Notes: a model not told the origin generated them from the letters alone. A stretch of 64,000 nucleotides of DNA from JANQOH01 sp965200095 (GCA_965200095.1 OZ241350.1:434001-498000); one strand, 5' to 3'; positions 50,603-60,088 are shown, numbered from the stretch's first letter. Numbers and translations: made by a program.

Positions 50603-52575
50603 GCCGGCATCGGCGCGGCCCCTTGCGCGCGCCGCGGCGCCCCCACCCGGTGGCGGCGGTCCGACAGCGACAGCGCGCCGCCGAGGGCCATCGTCGCCGC
50701 GCCGAGCCAGATCCAGGGCACCAGGGGGTTGTGGTAGATGCGGACGCTCCACCCGCCCGCCCCGTCGGCGTCGCCGAGCACGGCGTAGAGATCGGCCAGC
50801 CAGGTGGTGTGGATCGCCGCCTCGGTGGTCGGCATACCCGACACTGGATAGACGCGCTTCTCGGGATACAGTTCGGCGACCGGCCGGCCGCCGCGGGCGA
50901 CCTCGAACCGCCCGCGTTCGGCGGCGTAGTTCGGCCCTTCGGCTTGCGTGACGCCGCGGAAGGCGAAGTCGTAACCGGCGACGGTTACGGAATCGCCCGG
51001 GCGCATGACGCTGTAGCTCTCGGTGCGCCATGCGCTGGACGCGGCGATGCCGGCGACGACGACGGCGACGCCGAGATGCGCGACGCTCATCCCCCAGGCG
51101 GCGCGCGGCAGCTGCGCGGCGCGACGCAGGCTTTCGCCGGCGGCGACGCGGCCGAGGCGGACGCGCCCCGCCAATTCGCCCAGGGTCGCGACGGCGAGCC
51201 AGGCCGCGAGAGCGACGCCGAGCGCGCCCAGGGCCGACCCCTCGCCGCCCGCGACGAGCGCCGTCGCGCCCGCGGCGGCGGCGGCGGCGGCGGCCCCCTT
51301 CAGCCGGCCGAGGACGCCGGCCGCATCGGCGCGCTTCCACGACAGCAGCGGCCCGGCGCCGGCCAGAAGGACCAGCGGCGCCGCCAGCGGAACGAAGACC
51401 GCGTTGAACCAGGGCGCGCCGACGGACACCTTGTCCGCGCCGAAGGCGTCCACCGCCAGCGGGTAGAGCGTGCCCAGCAACACCGTCGCCGCGGCCGTCG
51501 CCAGCAGCAGGTTGTTGAGCGCCAGCCCGCCCTCGCGGCTCACCGGCGCGAACAGGCCGCCGGCGCGCAACCGCGGGGCGCGGACGGCGTAAAGCCCCAG
51601 CGAACCGCCGACCGCAAGCGCCAGAAAGGCGAGGATGAACACCCCGCGCTCCGGGTCCGACGCGAAGGCGTGCACCGAAACCACCGCTCCCGAACGCACC
51701 AGGAACGTGCCGAGAAGGCTGAAGGAAAAGGCGAGGATGGCCAGCAACACCGTCCATGATTTCAGCGCGTCGCGCTTTTCGCACACGGTCGAGGAGTGAA
51801 GCAGCGCCGTCGCCGCCAGCCACGGCATGAAAGAGGCGTTCTCCACCGGGTCCCAGAACCACCAGCCGCCCCAGCCGAGTTCGTAATAGGCCCACCAGCT
51901 GCCGAGCGCGATGCCGAGGGTGAGGAACGACCATGCGGCGAGCGCCCACGGACGCACCCAGCGCGCCCATGCGGCGTCCACGCGCCCTTCGATCAATGCG
52001 GCGATCGCAAAGGCGAAGGTCACCGACAGTCCGACGTAGCCCAGATAGAGAAAGGGCGGATGGAAGGCCAGACCGGGGTCCTGGAGGAGGGGATTGAGGC
52101 CGCCGCCGTCCGCCGGCGCCGGAACCAGGCGCTCGAACGGGTTGGAGGTAAAGAGCGCGAAACACAGGAAGCCGACCGCGATCCATGCCTGCACCGACAG
52201 CACGCGCGCGCGCAGGCTCGGCGGCAGGTTGCCGCCGAACGCGGCGACCGCGGCGCCGAACAGCGCCAGGATCAGCGCCCACAGGAGGATCGAACCCTCG
52301 TGATTGCCCCATACGCCGGTCAACCGGTAGAGCAGCGGCTTGGCGGAATGGGAATTGGCGGCAACGTTCAGGACCGAGAAGTCGGACACGAGATAGGCGT
52401 AGGTAAGGGCGGCGAAAGCGCCCGCCACGGCCGCGAGCTGCGCCGCGGCGGCGGGCCGCGCCACCGCCATGACCGCGGCGTCGCCCCGCCAGGCGCCGAC
52501 CAGCGGCACGGTCGCCTGGACGAGGGCGACAACGAGCGCCAGAACGAGCGCGAAGTGGCCGGCTTCGACGATCAT
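50599..52575 (-). CDS. ccmF: Heme lyase component CcmF
   Basis: The 658-residue membrane protein has some 14-15 helices and the periplasmic WWD heme-binding segment GWGGWWFWDPVENASFMPW near residue 230. VWGNHEGSILLW and GLNPLLQDPGLAFHPP are family-specific. CcmF attaches heme to apocytochrome c with CcmH and CcmI. ATG 52575 overlaps the ccmE stop. A long low-complexity Ala run (about residue 430) is coded by GC repeats. Confidence 0.96.
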   Translation of the reverse strand: MIVEAGHFALVLALVVALVQATVPLVGAWRGDAAVMAVARPAAAAQLAAVAGAFAALTYAYLVSDFSVLNVAANSHSAKPLLYRLTGVWGNHEGSILLWALILALFGAAVAAFGGNLPPSLRARVLSVQAWIAVGFLCFALFTSNPFERLVPAPADGGGLNPLLQDPGLAFHPPFLYLGYVGLSVTFAFAIAALIEGRVDAAWARWVRPWALAAWSFLTLGIALGSWWAYYELGWGGWWFWDPVENASFMPWLAATALLHSSTVCEKRDALKSWTVLLAILAFSFSLLGTFLVRSGAVVSVHAFASDPERGVFILAFLALAVGGSLGLYAVRAPRLRAGGLFAPVSREGGLALNNLLLATAAATVLLGTLYPLAVDAFGADKVSVGAPWFNAVFVPLAAPLVLLAGAGPLLSWKRADAAGVLGRLKGAAAAAAAAGATALVAGGEGSALGALGVALAAWLAVATLGELAGRVRLGRVAAGESLRRAAQLPRAAWGMSVAHLGVAVVVAGIAASSAWRTESYSVMRPGDSVTVAGYDFAFRGVTQAEGPNYAAERGRFEVARGGRPVAELYPEKRVYPVSGMPTTEAAIHTTWLADLYAVLGDADGAGGWSVRIYHNPLVPWIWLGAATMALGGALSLSDRRHRVGAPRRAQGAAPMPA

Positions 52576-53024
52576 CCGCCGCCGGCGCCGCGGGCGGCCT
52601 TCTCCAGAGCGTCCGCCGCGTCGGGCGGCATGTAGTTTTCGTCGTGCTTCGCGAGAATGGCGTCGGCGGCGAACACGCCGTCGGCGCCCAGGCGGCCTTC
52701 GGCGACCACGCCTTGTCCTTCGGCGAACAGGTCGGGCAACATCCCCGAATAGCGCACCGGCAGCGACGCCACGGTATCGGTCACACGGAAGCGCACGGTC
52801 AGGCCGTCGCCGGCGCGTTCGAGACTGCCGTCCTCGACGAGACCGCCGATGCGGATCCGCCGTCCCTCTTCGGCGTCGACCGCGGACAGTTCCGACGGCC
52901 CGTAGAAGAAGACCAGCTTGTCCTCCATCGCCGCGAGCACCAGCGCCGCCGCCGAGCCGAGCAGCGCGAGGCCGGCGACGACCCCGTAGAGCCGGCGCGT
53001 CTTGCGTTTCGCCCCGCGCATCAC
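52572..53024 (-). CDS. ccmE: Heme chaperone CcmE
   Basis: The 150-residue protein has one N-terminal helix and an OB-fold domain: VFFYGPSEL, RIGGLVEDGSL, RYSGMLPDLFAEGQGVVAEG. The covalent heme-binding His is in LAKHDENYMP near residue 130. CcmE carries heme from CcmC to CcmF. It overlaps ccmD upstream and ccmF downstream by four bases each. Confidence 0.96.
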   Translation of the reverse strand: MMRGAKRKTRRLYGVVAGLALLGSAAALVLAAMEDKLVFFYGPSELSAVDAEEGRRIRIGGLVEDGSLERAGDGLTVRFRVTDTVASLPVRYSGMLPDLFAEGQGVVAEGRLGADGVFAADAILAKHDENYMPPDAADALEKAARGAGGG

Positions 53025-53203
53025 GGCCGCCGACGGGCGCCGCGCCCGTCGCCGGGGCGCTCGCGCAGCTTCCCGAGCGCGGCCCGCCGGGCGCGGGCGC
53101 GCAACGCCGCGTGGGCTGCGATAGCGGCGAGCGCGACAAAGGCGACGGCGTAGGACGACCAGACATAGACGGCGTAGCCGCCCATCGCCAGGAACGCGCT
53201 CAC
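53021..53203 (-). CDS. ccmD: Heme exporter protein CcmD
   Basis: This 60-residue protein has one membrane helix (YVWSSYAVAFVALAAIAAHA) preceded by AMGGYAVYVW and followed by a basic tail. The size, pattern and position between ccmC and ccmE identify CcmD, which helps release holo-CcmE from CcmABC. GTG 53203 overlaps the ccmC stop. Confidence 0.9.
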   Translation of the reverse strand: MSAFLAMGGYAVYVWSSYAVAFVALAAIAAHAALRARARRAALGKLRERPGDGRGARRRP

Positions 53204-53997
53204 GGCGCCTCGCCCGCGAGGCCGTCGCCCGGCGCGCCGCCGGCGGCCTGCGCGGCCCGGGCGCGCCGCAGCGCGCGCAGCCGCGCCGCGTCGAGGGCGC
53301 TCTCCATGCGCAGCAGCAGCACGGCGACGAAATAGGCCTTGAACGCGGCCGCCATTACGAACAGCGGCCACAGCATCTCGCCGGCAATGGCGGGGCCGCC
53401 GGAGCGCAGGATGCTCGCCGGCTGATGCAGCGTGTTCCACCAGTCCACCGAGAAGTGGATGACCGGCACGTTCACGACCCCGACGAGAGCGAGGATCGCC
53501 GCCGCCCGGGCGCCGCGTTCGTCATCGTCGAAAGCGTCGAACAGCGCCATGTGGCCGAGATAGAGGAAGAGCAGTATCAATACCGAGGTCAGCCGCGCGT
53601 CCCACACCCACCACGCATTCCACATGGGCCGGCCCCACAACGCGCCGGTGGCCAGCGCCACGGCGGTGAAGCCGGCGCCGATCGGCGAGGCGGCGCGCGC
53701 GGCGATGTGGGCGAGGGGATGCCGCCAGACCAGCGCCGCCGCGCTCGCCGCCGCCAGGGCGACATAGACGAACAGCGCCATCCACGCCGCGGGGACGTGG
53801 ACATACATGATGCGCACCGACTCGCCCTGGCGGTAGTCGGGCGGCGACTCGACGAGAGCGAGCCACAGGCCCGCGGCGAACAGCGCCACGGCCGCGCCGG
53901 CGGCCCAGGGACGGACCGCGCGCGCCAGCCGGGCGAAGCGGCCGGGATTGGCGAAGCGATGCAACGAGGCGGCCATGGCGGCCTTTTCTATCGTCAT
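53200..53997 (-). CDS. ccmC: Heme exporter protein CcmC
   Basis: The 265-residue protein has six membrane helices, YVHVPAAWMALFVY with the first heme-ligand His, the WWD segment NAWWVWDARLTSVLILLFLYLGHMA, and FSVDWWNTLHQPAS with the second His. CcmC loads heme onto CcmE. ATG 53997 overlaps the ccmB stop (ATGA). A C-terminal Ala/Arg-rich tail lies after residue 235. Confidence 0.95.
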   Translation of the reverse strand: MTIEKAAMAASLHRFANPGRFARLARAVRPWAAGAAVALFAAGLWLALVESPPDYRQGESVRIMYVHVPAAWMALFVYVALAAASAAALVWRHPLAHIAARAASPIGAGFTAVALATGALWGRPMWNAWWVWDARLTSVLILLFLYLGHMALFDAFDDDERGARAAAILALVGVVNVPVIHFSVDWWNTLHQPASILRSGGPAIAGEMLWPLFVMAAAFKAYFVAVLLLRMESALDAARLRALRRARAAQAAGGAPGDGLAGEAP

Positions 53998-54659
53998 TCG
54001 GCGGCCAGGCGCAAGGCGGCCGCCGCCGCCCGCGGCGCCAGCGCCAGCGCCGCGAGCGCGAGCCCGCCGAGGGCCATGAGCGGCGCCGCCGGACCGCTCG
54101 CGGCGGCGGGATCGGCCGCCGCCGCCCCGAATATGAGCACCGGCGCGCATAGCGGCATGACGAGAAGGGGCGTCAGCGCGCCGCCGCGCCGCGCGCCGAG
54201 GGTCAGCGCCGCGCCGACGGCGCCGATCAGGCTGAGGACCGGAGTGCCGATCAGAAGGGAGAGCGCAAGCGCGGCCGCGCCCTGCATGTCCAGGCCGAAC
54301 GCGGCGCCGAGAAACGGCGCAACCGCGACCAGCGGCGCGCAGCCGGTCAGCCAGTGAGCGAGGCATTTCGCCAGCACCGGGACCTCCAGCGGCGCCGGAG
54401 CGAGGAGCATCGGGTCGAGCGACCCGTCTTCATGGTCCGCGGCGAACAGACGGTCCAGCGACAGCATGGCGGAGAAGAGCGCCGCCGCCCAGAGGACTCC
54501 CGGCGCGATGCGCGCAAGGGTCGCCGGATCCGGCCCGACGCCGAGCGGAAACAGGCCCGCCGCCACGGCGAAGAAGGCGGCGACGGTCGTCATGTCCCCG
54601 GCGCGACGCAGGGCCAGCCGCAAGTCGCGGCGCAGCACGGCGGCGAAGACGGAAATCAT
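53994..54659 (-). CDS. ccmB: Heme exporter protein CcmB
   Basis: The 221-residue protein has six membrane helices and the CcmB blocks LRRDLRLALRR, APGVLWAAALFSAMLSLDRLFAAD..DGSLD and LLIGTPVLSLIGA. It is the permease partner of the ATPase CcmA. No ccmA gene lies upstream; the next sequence is an ISAs1-type remnant. ATG 54659 fits the usual start (ISVFAAVLRRDLRLA). First gene of the ccmBCDEF-dsbE series. Confidence 0.94.
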   Translation of the reverse strand: MISVFAAVLRRDLRLALRRAGDMTTVAAFFAVAAGLFPLGVGPDPATLARIAPGVLWAAALFSAMLSLDRLFAADHEDGSLDPMLLAPAPLEVPVLAKCLAHWLTGCAPLVAVAPFLGAAFGLDMQGAAALALSLLIGTPVLSLIGAVGAALTLGARRGGALTPLLVMPLCAPVLIFGAAAADPAAASGPAAPLMALGGLALAALALAPRAAAAALRLAAE

Positions 54660-54789
54660 GGGCCTGCGGGCCGGCGCCGGCCCCTCCGAACCCCATTCCC
54701 GAACACAGCATATCGACCGCAAAATCGCACGAGACCCGACATCGTCCAGGCGAGTCCGGATCGGAACGATATCGCATGTGCCGAACCGG

Positions 54790-55145
54790 GTCACAGGGCA
54801 ATTCGACGAACGCCGTATTTTGCGGCGGCGATGGCGCGGGAACGGTCTTCGGCGAAGGCTTCGCGGATGGCGGCAAGGGGAGCCGGCAGGGAATAGACGA
54901 GCCGCAGCATGGCGCTTCGGAGCGCCGCCGGCGCCGATAGGGCCGGCGTCTTCGCGCAAGGATTCACGCGGGGAAACGTCGCGGCGATAGCGGAGGCGGT
55001 TCTCGATGCCCCGGCGCCGGCGGGCGAGAGCGAGCGGGTCTTCGGGGCCGGCGCGCTCGCGCGTCCGCTCGATGCGACAGACCCGGGCCGTGTCCGGCCA
55101 GCCCGGGTGGGGCGCGACCTCGCGCGACAGCGCAAGACGGCGAAC
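54790..55145 (-). pseudogene. ISAs1-type transposase remnant, copy 2
   Basis: The minus strand reads PDTARVCRIERTRERAG, followed after a deletion by RRRGIENRLRYRRDVS and, in a shifted frame, SLPAPLAAIREAF. These are parts of the C-terminal half of ISAs1/H-repeat-type transposases (...IENRLHYVRDVTFGEDASR...AALRN). Frameshifts and the missing N-terminus make it non-functional. It shares more than 100 bases with the remnant at 19640-19895. It occupies the place where ccmA would be expected. The rest of 54660-55404 holds no recognisable gene. Confidence 0.65.
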
Positions 55146-55330
55146 GGATACCCCCAACGCCGTCGCCTCGTCTCCCGGAACATCCCGCAAACTCTTGTCC
55201 GCACTTTCGGAAACCGATGTCCCGGCCGCCGCGAAACCCAACCTGCGATCCCGTGTGCGTCATCCCGCAAATCGTGTCGCCCCCCTTCCGTCGCGTCATT
55301 GAATCGCCCTGCGAGGCGGTGCGGAATCCC

Positions 55331-55358
55331 TTGAGTTTCGGCGCTCGCGTGGCATAAG
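55331..55358 (+). promoter_or_regulatory. Possible promoter of the tkt operon
   Basis: TTGAGT (55331-55336) and CATAAG (55353-55358) are 16 bases apart, about 47 bases before the proposed tkt start. Both hexamers are imperfect; this is a weak prediction supported mainly by position. Confidence 0.35.
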
Positions 55359-55404
55359 GGAGCACGGGGCGCGCCGGGCGCCCGCGCGGGAGCGGCGAGG
55401 CGTC

Positions 55405-57438
55405 TTGAATACGGACCTCGATATGCGGGACGGGACGGGCGCCGACGCGGCGCCGGACCACGCGGCGCTCGCCAACGCCTTGCGCGCGCTGGCCATGGAC
55501 GCCGTCGAGAAGGCCGGTTCGGGGCACCCGGGAATGCCTATGGGCATGGCCGATGTCGCCACGGTGCTGGTGCGCGAATTCCTGAAGTTCGACGCCGCGG
55601 CGCCCGCCTGGCCCGACCGCGACCGCCTCGTGCTCTCCGCCGGACACGGGTCCATGCTCCTCTATGCGCTCCTGTGCCTCACCGGCCATGCCGATATGGA
55701 CATGGAGGAGCTGCGGCGCTTCCGCCAGCTCGGCGGGCGCGCCGCCGGCCACCCGGAATACGGCCTCGCCGCGGGGATCGAGACCACCACCGGACCGCTG
55801 GCCCAGGGCCTCGCCAACGCCGTAGGCATGGCGATCGCCGAACGCCTCGCCGCCGCGCGTTTCGGGCCGGCGCTGGTCGACCACCGGGTGTGGGTCGTCG
55901 CCGGCGACGGCTGTCTCATGGAGGGCCTCAGCCACGAGGCGATCTCGCTCGCCGGACATCTCGGTCTCGGCAAACTCACCGTGCTCTTCGACGACAACCG
56001 CATCACCATCGACGGTCCCACCGACCTGTCGGTGTCCGACGACCAGCTGGCCCGTTTCGCGGCCTCGGGCTGGCATGTCGAGGCATGCGACGGTCATGAG
56101 CCGATGTCGATTCGCGCCGCCCTCGAACGCGCCGCAGAGGCGGAAGCGCCGGCGCTGGTCGCCTGTCGCACCGAAATCGGTTTCGGCGCGCCGACCCGCC
56201 AGGGCGCCGCGGCGAGCCACGGCGCCCCCCTCGGCGCAGAGGAGGTCGCCGGCGCGCGGGCGGCGCTGCACTGGCCGCATCCGCCTTTCGTCGTGCCGGC
56301 GCCCGTCGCCGCCGCCTGGCGCGCCTCCGGCGCGCGCGGGCGCGCGGCGCGCGCGGCGTGGGAGGAGCGCCTTGCCGCGGCGCCGCAGCGCGAGGCTTTC
56401 GAGACCGCGCTTTCGGGCGCCCTGCCCCCCGCCCTCGACGCCGGGATCGTGACGCTCAAGCGCGAACTCGCCGCCGAAGCGGCGCCGATGGCCACCCGCA
56501 AGGCGTCGCAATTGGCGCTCGACGCCATCGTCCGGGCCGTTCCCAACGCCATCGGCGGCTCCGCCGACCTCACCGGCTCCAACAACACCCGGACCGCGTC
56601 GCAACAGGCGGTCGCCCGCGGCGCCTTCTCCGGGAGCTATATCCATTACGGCGCCCGCGAACAGGCGATGGCGGCATGCATGAACGGAATCGCCCTTCAC
56701 GGCGGCTTCGTTCCCTATGGCGGCACCTTCCTCGTCTTCTCCGACTATGCGCGCCCGGCGATGCGCCTTTCTGCGCTCATGAACCTGCGCGTCGTCTACG
56801 TCATGTCCCACGACTCCATCGGTCTCGGAGAGGACGGCCCCACCCACCAGCCCGTCGAGCACCTCGCAGCGTTGCGCGCGATCCCCAACCTCGCGGTGTT
56901 CCGCCCCGCCGACGCTATCGAGACGGCGGAATGCTGGCAGCTCGCCCTCGCCCGGCGCGGCCCGTCGGCGATCGCCCTCGCGCGCCAGAGCGCGCCGCCG
57001 GTGCGCGCGGAGGCCGGAGACGACAATCTCTGCGCCCGGGGCGCCTATGAGGTGCGGCCGGCAAATGGCGAAGCGCGAGCGAACCTTCTCGCCACCGGGT
57101 CCGAAGTGGCGGTCGCCGTGGATGCGGCGGCGCGGCTCGAGGCGGACGGCATTCCCGTCCGGGTGGTGTCGATGCCGTGCTGGGAACTGCTCGAGGCGGC
57201 GCCGGAAGCGCGCCGCGAGGCGCTGCTCGGCCCCGGTCCCCGCGTCGCCGTCGAGGCCGCGTCGCCGTCGGGATGGGCGCGCTGGGGAGTCGACGAACGC
57301 GAGATGGTCGCCATGCGCGGCTTCGGCGCGTCGGCGCCGGGGGCGGCGCTGTTCGCCCATTTCGGGATCACCGCCGAAGCGGTCGCCGCCGCCGCCAGAC
57401 GCGCCCTGGGAGCCGAAGACGAGGGAGGAACGCCGTGA
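55405..57438 (+). CDS. tkt: Transketolase
   Basis: The 677-residue enzyme moves two-carbon units between sugar phosphates with thiamine diphosphate. Signatures: SGHPGMPMGMADV near residue 40, the cofactor motif GDGCLMEG...LFDDNRITIDG near residues 166-200, and the second-domain GPTHQPVEHLAALRAIPN. Length is normal. The start is TTG 55405 behind GCGAGG; ATG 55423 is an equally possible start six codons later. It heads tkt-gap-pgk-orf-fba-thiE, in which each neighbour pair touches or overlaps. The stop overlaps the gap start (GTGA). Confidence 0.95.
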   Translation: MNTDLDMRDGTGADAAPDHAALANALRALAMDAVEKAGSGHPGMPMGMADVATVLVREFLKFDAAAPAWPDRDRLVLSAGHGSMLLYALLCLTGHADMDMEELRRFRQLGGRAAGHPEYGLAAGIETTTGPLAQGLANAVGMAIAERLAAARFGPALVDHRVWVVAGDGCLMEGLSHEAISLAGHLGLGKLTVLFDDNRITIDGPTDLSVSDDQLARFAASGWHVEACDGHEPMSIRAALERAAEAEAPALVACRTEIGFGAPTRQGAAASHGAPLGAEEVAGARAALHWPHPPFVVPAPVAAAWRASGARGRAARAAWEERLAAAPQREAFETALSGALPPALDAGIVTLKRELAAEAAPMATRKASQLALDAIVRAVPNAIGGSADLTGSNNTRTASQQAVARGAFSGSYIHYGAREQAMAACMNGIALHGGFVPYGGTFLVFSDYARPAMRLSALMNLRVVYVMSHDSIGLGEDGPTHQPVEHLAALRAIPNLAVFRPADAIETAECWQLALARRGPSAIALARQSAPPVRAEAGDDNLCARGAYEVRPANGEARANLLATGSEVAVAVDAAARLEADGIPVRVVSMPCWELLEAAPEARREALLGPGPRVAVEAASPSGWARWGVDEREMVAMRGFGASAPGAALFAHFGITAEAVAAAARRALGAEDEGGTP

Positions 57439-58439
57439 CGGTCAGGCTGGGGATCAACGGGTTCGGACGCATCGGACGGCTCGTCCTGCGCGCCGCGGTC
57501 GAGTCGGGACGCGACGATGTACGGGTCGTGGGGGTCAACGACCTCGGACCGGTCGGAATCAACGCCCATCTCCTGCGGCACGATTCGGTGCATGGCCGCC
57601 TGTCCCGCGATGTCGCCGTGAACGGCGACTTCATCGATGTGGGCGCAGGGCCGATTCGCGTGACCGCCGAACGCGACCCGTCGAAACTGCCGTGGCGCGA
57701 ACTGGGCGTCGACGTCGCTCTCGAATGCACCGGCGTGTTCGCGAGCCGGGGCGCGGCCGCGGCGCATCTCGAAGCCGGGGCGCGCAAGGCGCTGATCTCC
57801 GCCCCGGCCGCCGACGCCGACCTGACCGTCGTCTTCGGCGTCAATCATGACCGCCTGAACGCGGCTCACGAGGTAGTCTCGAACGCCTCCTGCACCACCA
57901 ATTGCCTGGCGCCGGTCGCCAGCGCGCTGCATGCGGCGGTGGGGATCGAGCGGGGCTTCATGACGACCGTTCACTCCTACACCGGCGACCAGCCGGCGCT
58001 GGACACCCTGCACAAGGACCCGCGCCGCGCCCGCGCCGCCGGCATGTCGATGATCCCCACTTCCACCGGGGCGGCGCGCGCCGTGGGCCTGGTGCTGCCC
58101 GAACTCGCCGGCCGGCTCGACGGAACCGCGATTCGCGTGCCCACGCCCAACGTCTCGCTGGTGGATTTCACCTTCTCGTCCGCGCGCGACACATCGGCGG
58201 ACGAGATCAACGAAGCTGCGCGCGCCGCCGCCGAAGGCCCTCTCGCCGGCGTCCTTGCCGTCAGCGACGCGCCGCTGGTGTCGATGGACTTCAACCACGA
58301 TCCGGCGAGCTCCACCGTCGATCTCGGCGAGACCCAGGTGGTCGACAAGCGTCTCGTGCGGGTGCTGTCGTGGTACGACAACGAATGGGGGTTCTCGAAC
58401 CGCATGAACGACGTCGCCGCGGCGCTGGGCGGCCTGTAG
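57435..58439 (+). CDS. gap: Glyceraldehyde-3-phosphate dehydrogenase, type I
   Basis: The 334-residue protein has the NAD motif INGFGRIGR, the active-site SNASCTTNCLAP (catalytic first Cys) near residue 152, the catalytic His in HSYTGDQ, and WYDNEWGFSNRM at the end. It links glyceraldehyde 3-phosphate and 1,3-bisphosphoglycerate. GTG 57435 overlaps the tkt stop and matches the family start. pgk begins 8 bases after its stop. Confidence 0.97.
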   Translation: MTVRLGINGFGRIGRLVLRAAVESGRDDVRVVGVNDLGPVGINAHLLRHDSVHGRLSRDVAVNGDFIDVGAGPIRVTAERDPSKLPWRELGVDVALECTGVFASRGAAAAHLEAGARKALISAPAADADLTVVFGVNHDRLNAAHEVVSNASCTTNCLAPVASALHAAVGIERGFMTTVHSYTGDQPALDTLHKDPRRARAAGMSMIPTSTGAARAVGLVLPELAGRLDGTAIRVPTPNVSLVDFTFSSARDTSADEINEAARAAAEGPLAGVLAVSDAPLVSMDFNHDPASSTVDLGETQVVDKRLVRVLSWYDNEWGFSNRMNDVAAALGGL

Positions 58440-58446
58440 GCGCGCC

Positions 58447-59652
58447 GTGAGCCTCCTCCCCCGGCTCGACGGTCTCGACGTCGAGGGACGGACGGCGCTG
58501 CTGCGCCTGGACCTCAACCTGCCGCGCGACGACAATGGCGGCGTCGCCGACTCCACCCGGCTCGAACGCGCGCTTCCGGCGCTGCGCGACCTCTCCGGGC
58601 GCGGCGCCCGCACCGTCGTCCTCACCCATGTCGGCAGACCGGAAGGCCGCGACGAGGCGCTGTCCGCAGGCTTTCTCGCCGCCCCCCTCGCCGCCGCGCT
58701 GCAAGCCGATGTCGCCTTCGCCGCCGACTGCGTGGGCGACGGGCCGGAACGCCTCGCCCGGTCGTTGCCTCCCGGCGGCGTCGCCCTGTTCGAGAACCTG
58801 CGTTTCCACTCCGGAGAGACCGCCGACGATGCGACTTTCGCCGCCGCCCTGGCCCGGTCGGGCGAAGTCTACGTCAACGAGGCGTTTTCCGTATCCCACC
58901 GCGCGCACGCCTCGATAGTCGGCTTGCCGCGCCTGTTGCCCGCCGCCGCCGGGCCGGCGCTGGCGGCGGAGATCGACGCCCTCGAATCGGCGCTCGGCGC
59001 CCCCGAAAGACCGATGATGGCCATCGTCGGCGGCGCCAAGGCGTCGACCAAACTCCAGCTTCTCGGCAACCTGGCGGCCCGCGTCGATGTCCTGGCGATC
59101 GGCGGCGCCATGGCCAACACCTTTCTCGCCGCCCGGGGCGTCGCCGTCGGCGCCTCGCTGCACGAGCCGGGGATGCTCGACGCGGCGCGGCGCCTGCTCG
59201 CCGGGGCGGAGGCGGAAGGCTGCGAAATCCTTCTCCCCGTCGACGCCGCGGTCGCGCGGGCGCCGGGCGAGGAGCCCGCGTTCGTCGGCGTCGACGACAT
59301 CGCCGCCGACGCCCGCATCCTCGACCTGGGGCCGGACACGGCCGACCTCATCGGCAACCGCATCCCCGCCTGCCGCACTCTGTTGTGGAACGGGCCGCTC
59401 GGACTGTTCGAAACGCCCCCCTTCGACCGCTCGACCGTCATGGTGGCGCGCACCGCGGCGGCGATGACCCGCGCCGGGGCCCTGGTCAGCATCGCCGGCG
59501 GCGGCGACACTGCGGCGGCTCTCGCCCACGCCGGCGCAGAGTCGGGTTTCACTTACGTCTCGACGGCGGGCGGCGCGTTTCTCGAGTGGCTGGAGGGGAA
59601 GACGCTGCCGGGAATTGCGGCGCTCGGCGCCGGGCGCGGCGAACGTGACTGA
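58447..59652 (+). CDS. pgk: Phosphoglycerate kinase
   Basis: The 401-residue protein has the PGK blocks RLDLNLPRDD (N-domain), TVVLTHVGRPEGR, LFENLRFHSGE, AIVGGAKASTKLQLL and GGGDTAAAL near the C-terminus. It makes ATP from 1,3-bisphosphoglycerate or runs in reverse. Start GTG 58447. The 3' end overlaps the next small gene by 8 bases. Confidence 0.97.
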   Translation: MSLLPRLDGLDVEGRTALLRLDLNLPRDDNGGVADSTRLERALPALRDLSGRGARTVVLTHVGRPEGRDEALSAGFLAAPLAAALQADVAFAADCVGDGPERLARSLPPGGVALFENLRFHSGETADDATFAAALARSGEVYVNEAFSVSHRAHASIVGLPRLLPAAAGPALAAEIDALESALGAPERPMMAIVGGAKASTKLQLLGNLAARVDVLAIGGAMANTFLAARGVAVGASLHEPGMLDAARRLLAGAEAEGCEILLPVDAAVARAPGEEPAFVGVDDIAADARILDLGPDTADLIGNRIPACRTLLWNGPLGLFETPPFDRSTVMVARTAAAMTRAGALVSIAGGGDTAAALAHAGAESGFTYVSTAGGAFLEWLEGKTLPGIAALGAGRGERD

Positions 59653-60088
59653 AGCGCCGGTCACCGTGGTCGCGCAGACGCCCGACCAGATCGCGGCGGC
59701 GCGCGCCGTCGCGCCCGGTTTCCCGCGCCCGCTGCGCGTCTTCACCGCGCCCTGGATGGCCGGCGCTTACGGAGTCCTCGGCATCGAGGCGGGCGAAGCG
59801 GTTCTCGATTGCGGCGCAGACGCCGGCGCGGCGATGGCCGCCCTGCGGTCGGGGTGGACGCGCATCGCTTTCTCGGGGCCGCGGCCCGTGCGCCGGAAAT
59901 TGGCGGACATGGCGAGGAAAGCCGGGGCTGCGCTCATCGACGCGCCCGAGGCGCCCGATATCGTCCTCGCCGTCGGGGACGACGCCGCGGCGCGGCTGCG
60001 CGCCTGGGCGGCGCAGCGCCGACCGGCGGGCGCCGCGGCGAGCGACGGAGACCGGAACCGGGAGACCGAGCGAGGGAGCGACGCATGA
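59645..60088 (+). CDS. Unknown 147-residue protein inside the carbon-metabolism operon
   Basis: I do not recognise this protein. It reads TVVAQTPDQIAAARAVAPGFP, then VLDCGADAGAAMAALRSGWTRIAFSG and ADMARKAGAALIDAPEAPDIVLAVGDD, a pattern of short strands and helices like a small alpha/beta barrel or Rossmann half. Residues after 125 are charged and disordered. GTG 59645 overlaps pgk by 8 bases and its stop overlaps the fba start (ATGA), so it is surely translated with them. Codon use looks like its neighbours. A regulatory or structural role in the pathway is only inference. Confidence 0.8.
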   Translation: MTEAPVTVVAQTPDQIAAARAVAPGFPRPLRVFTAPWMAGAYGVLGIEAGEAVLDCGADAGAAMAALRSGWTRIAFSGPRPVRRKLADMARKAGAALIDAPEAPDIVLAVGDDAAARLRAWAAQRRPAGAAASDGDRNRETERGSDA

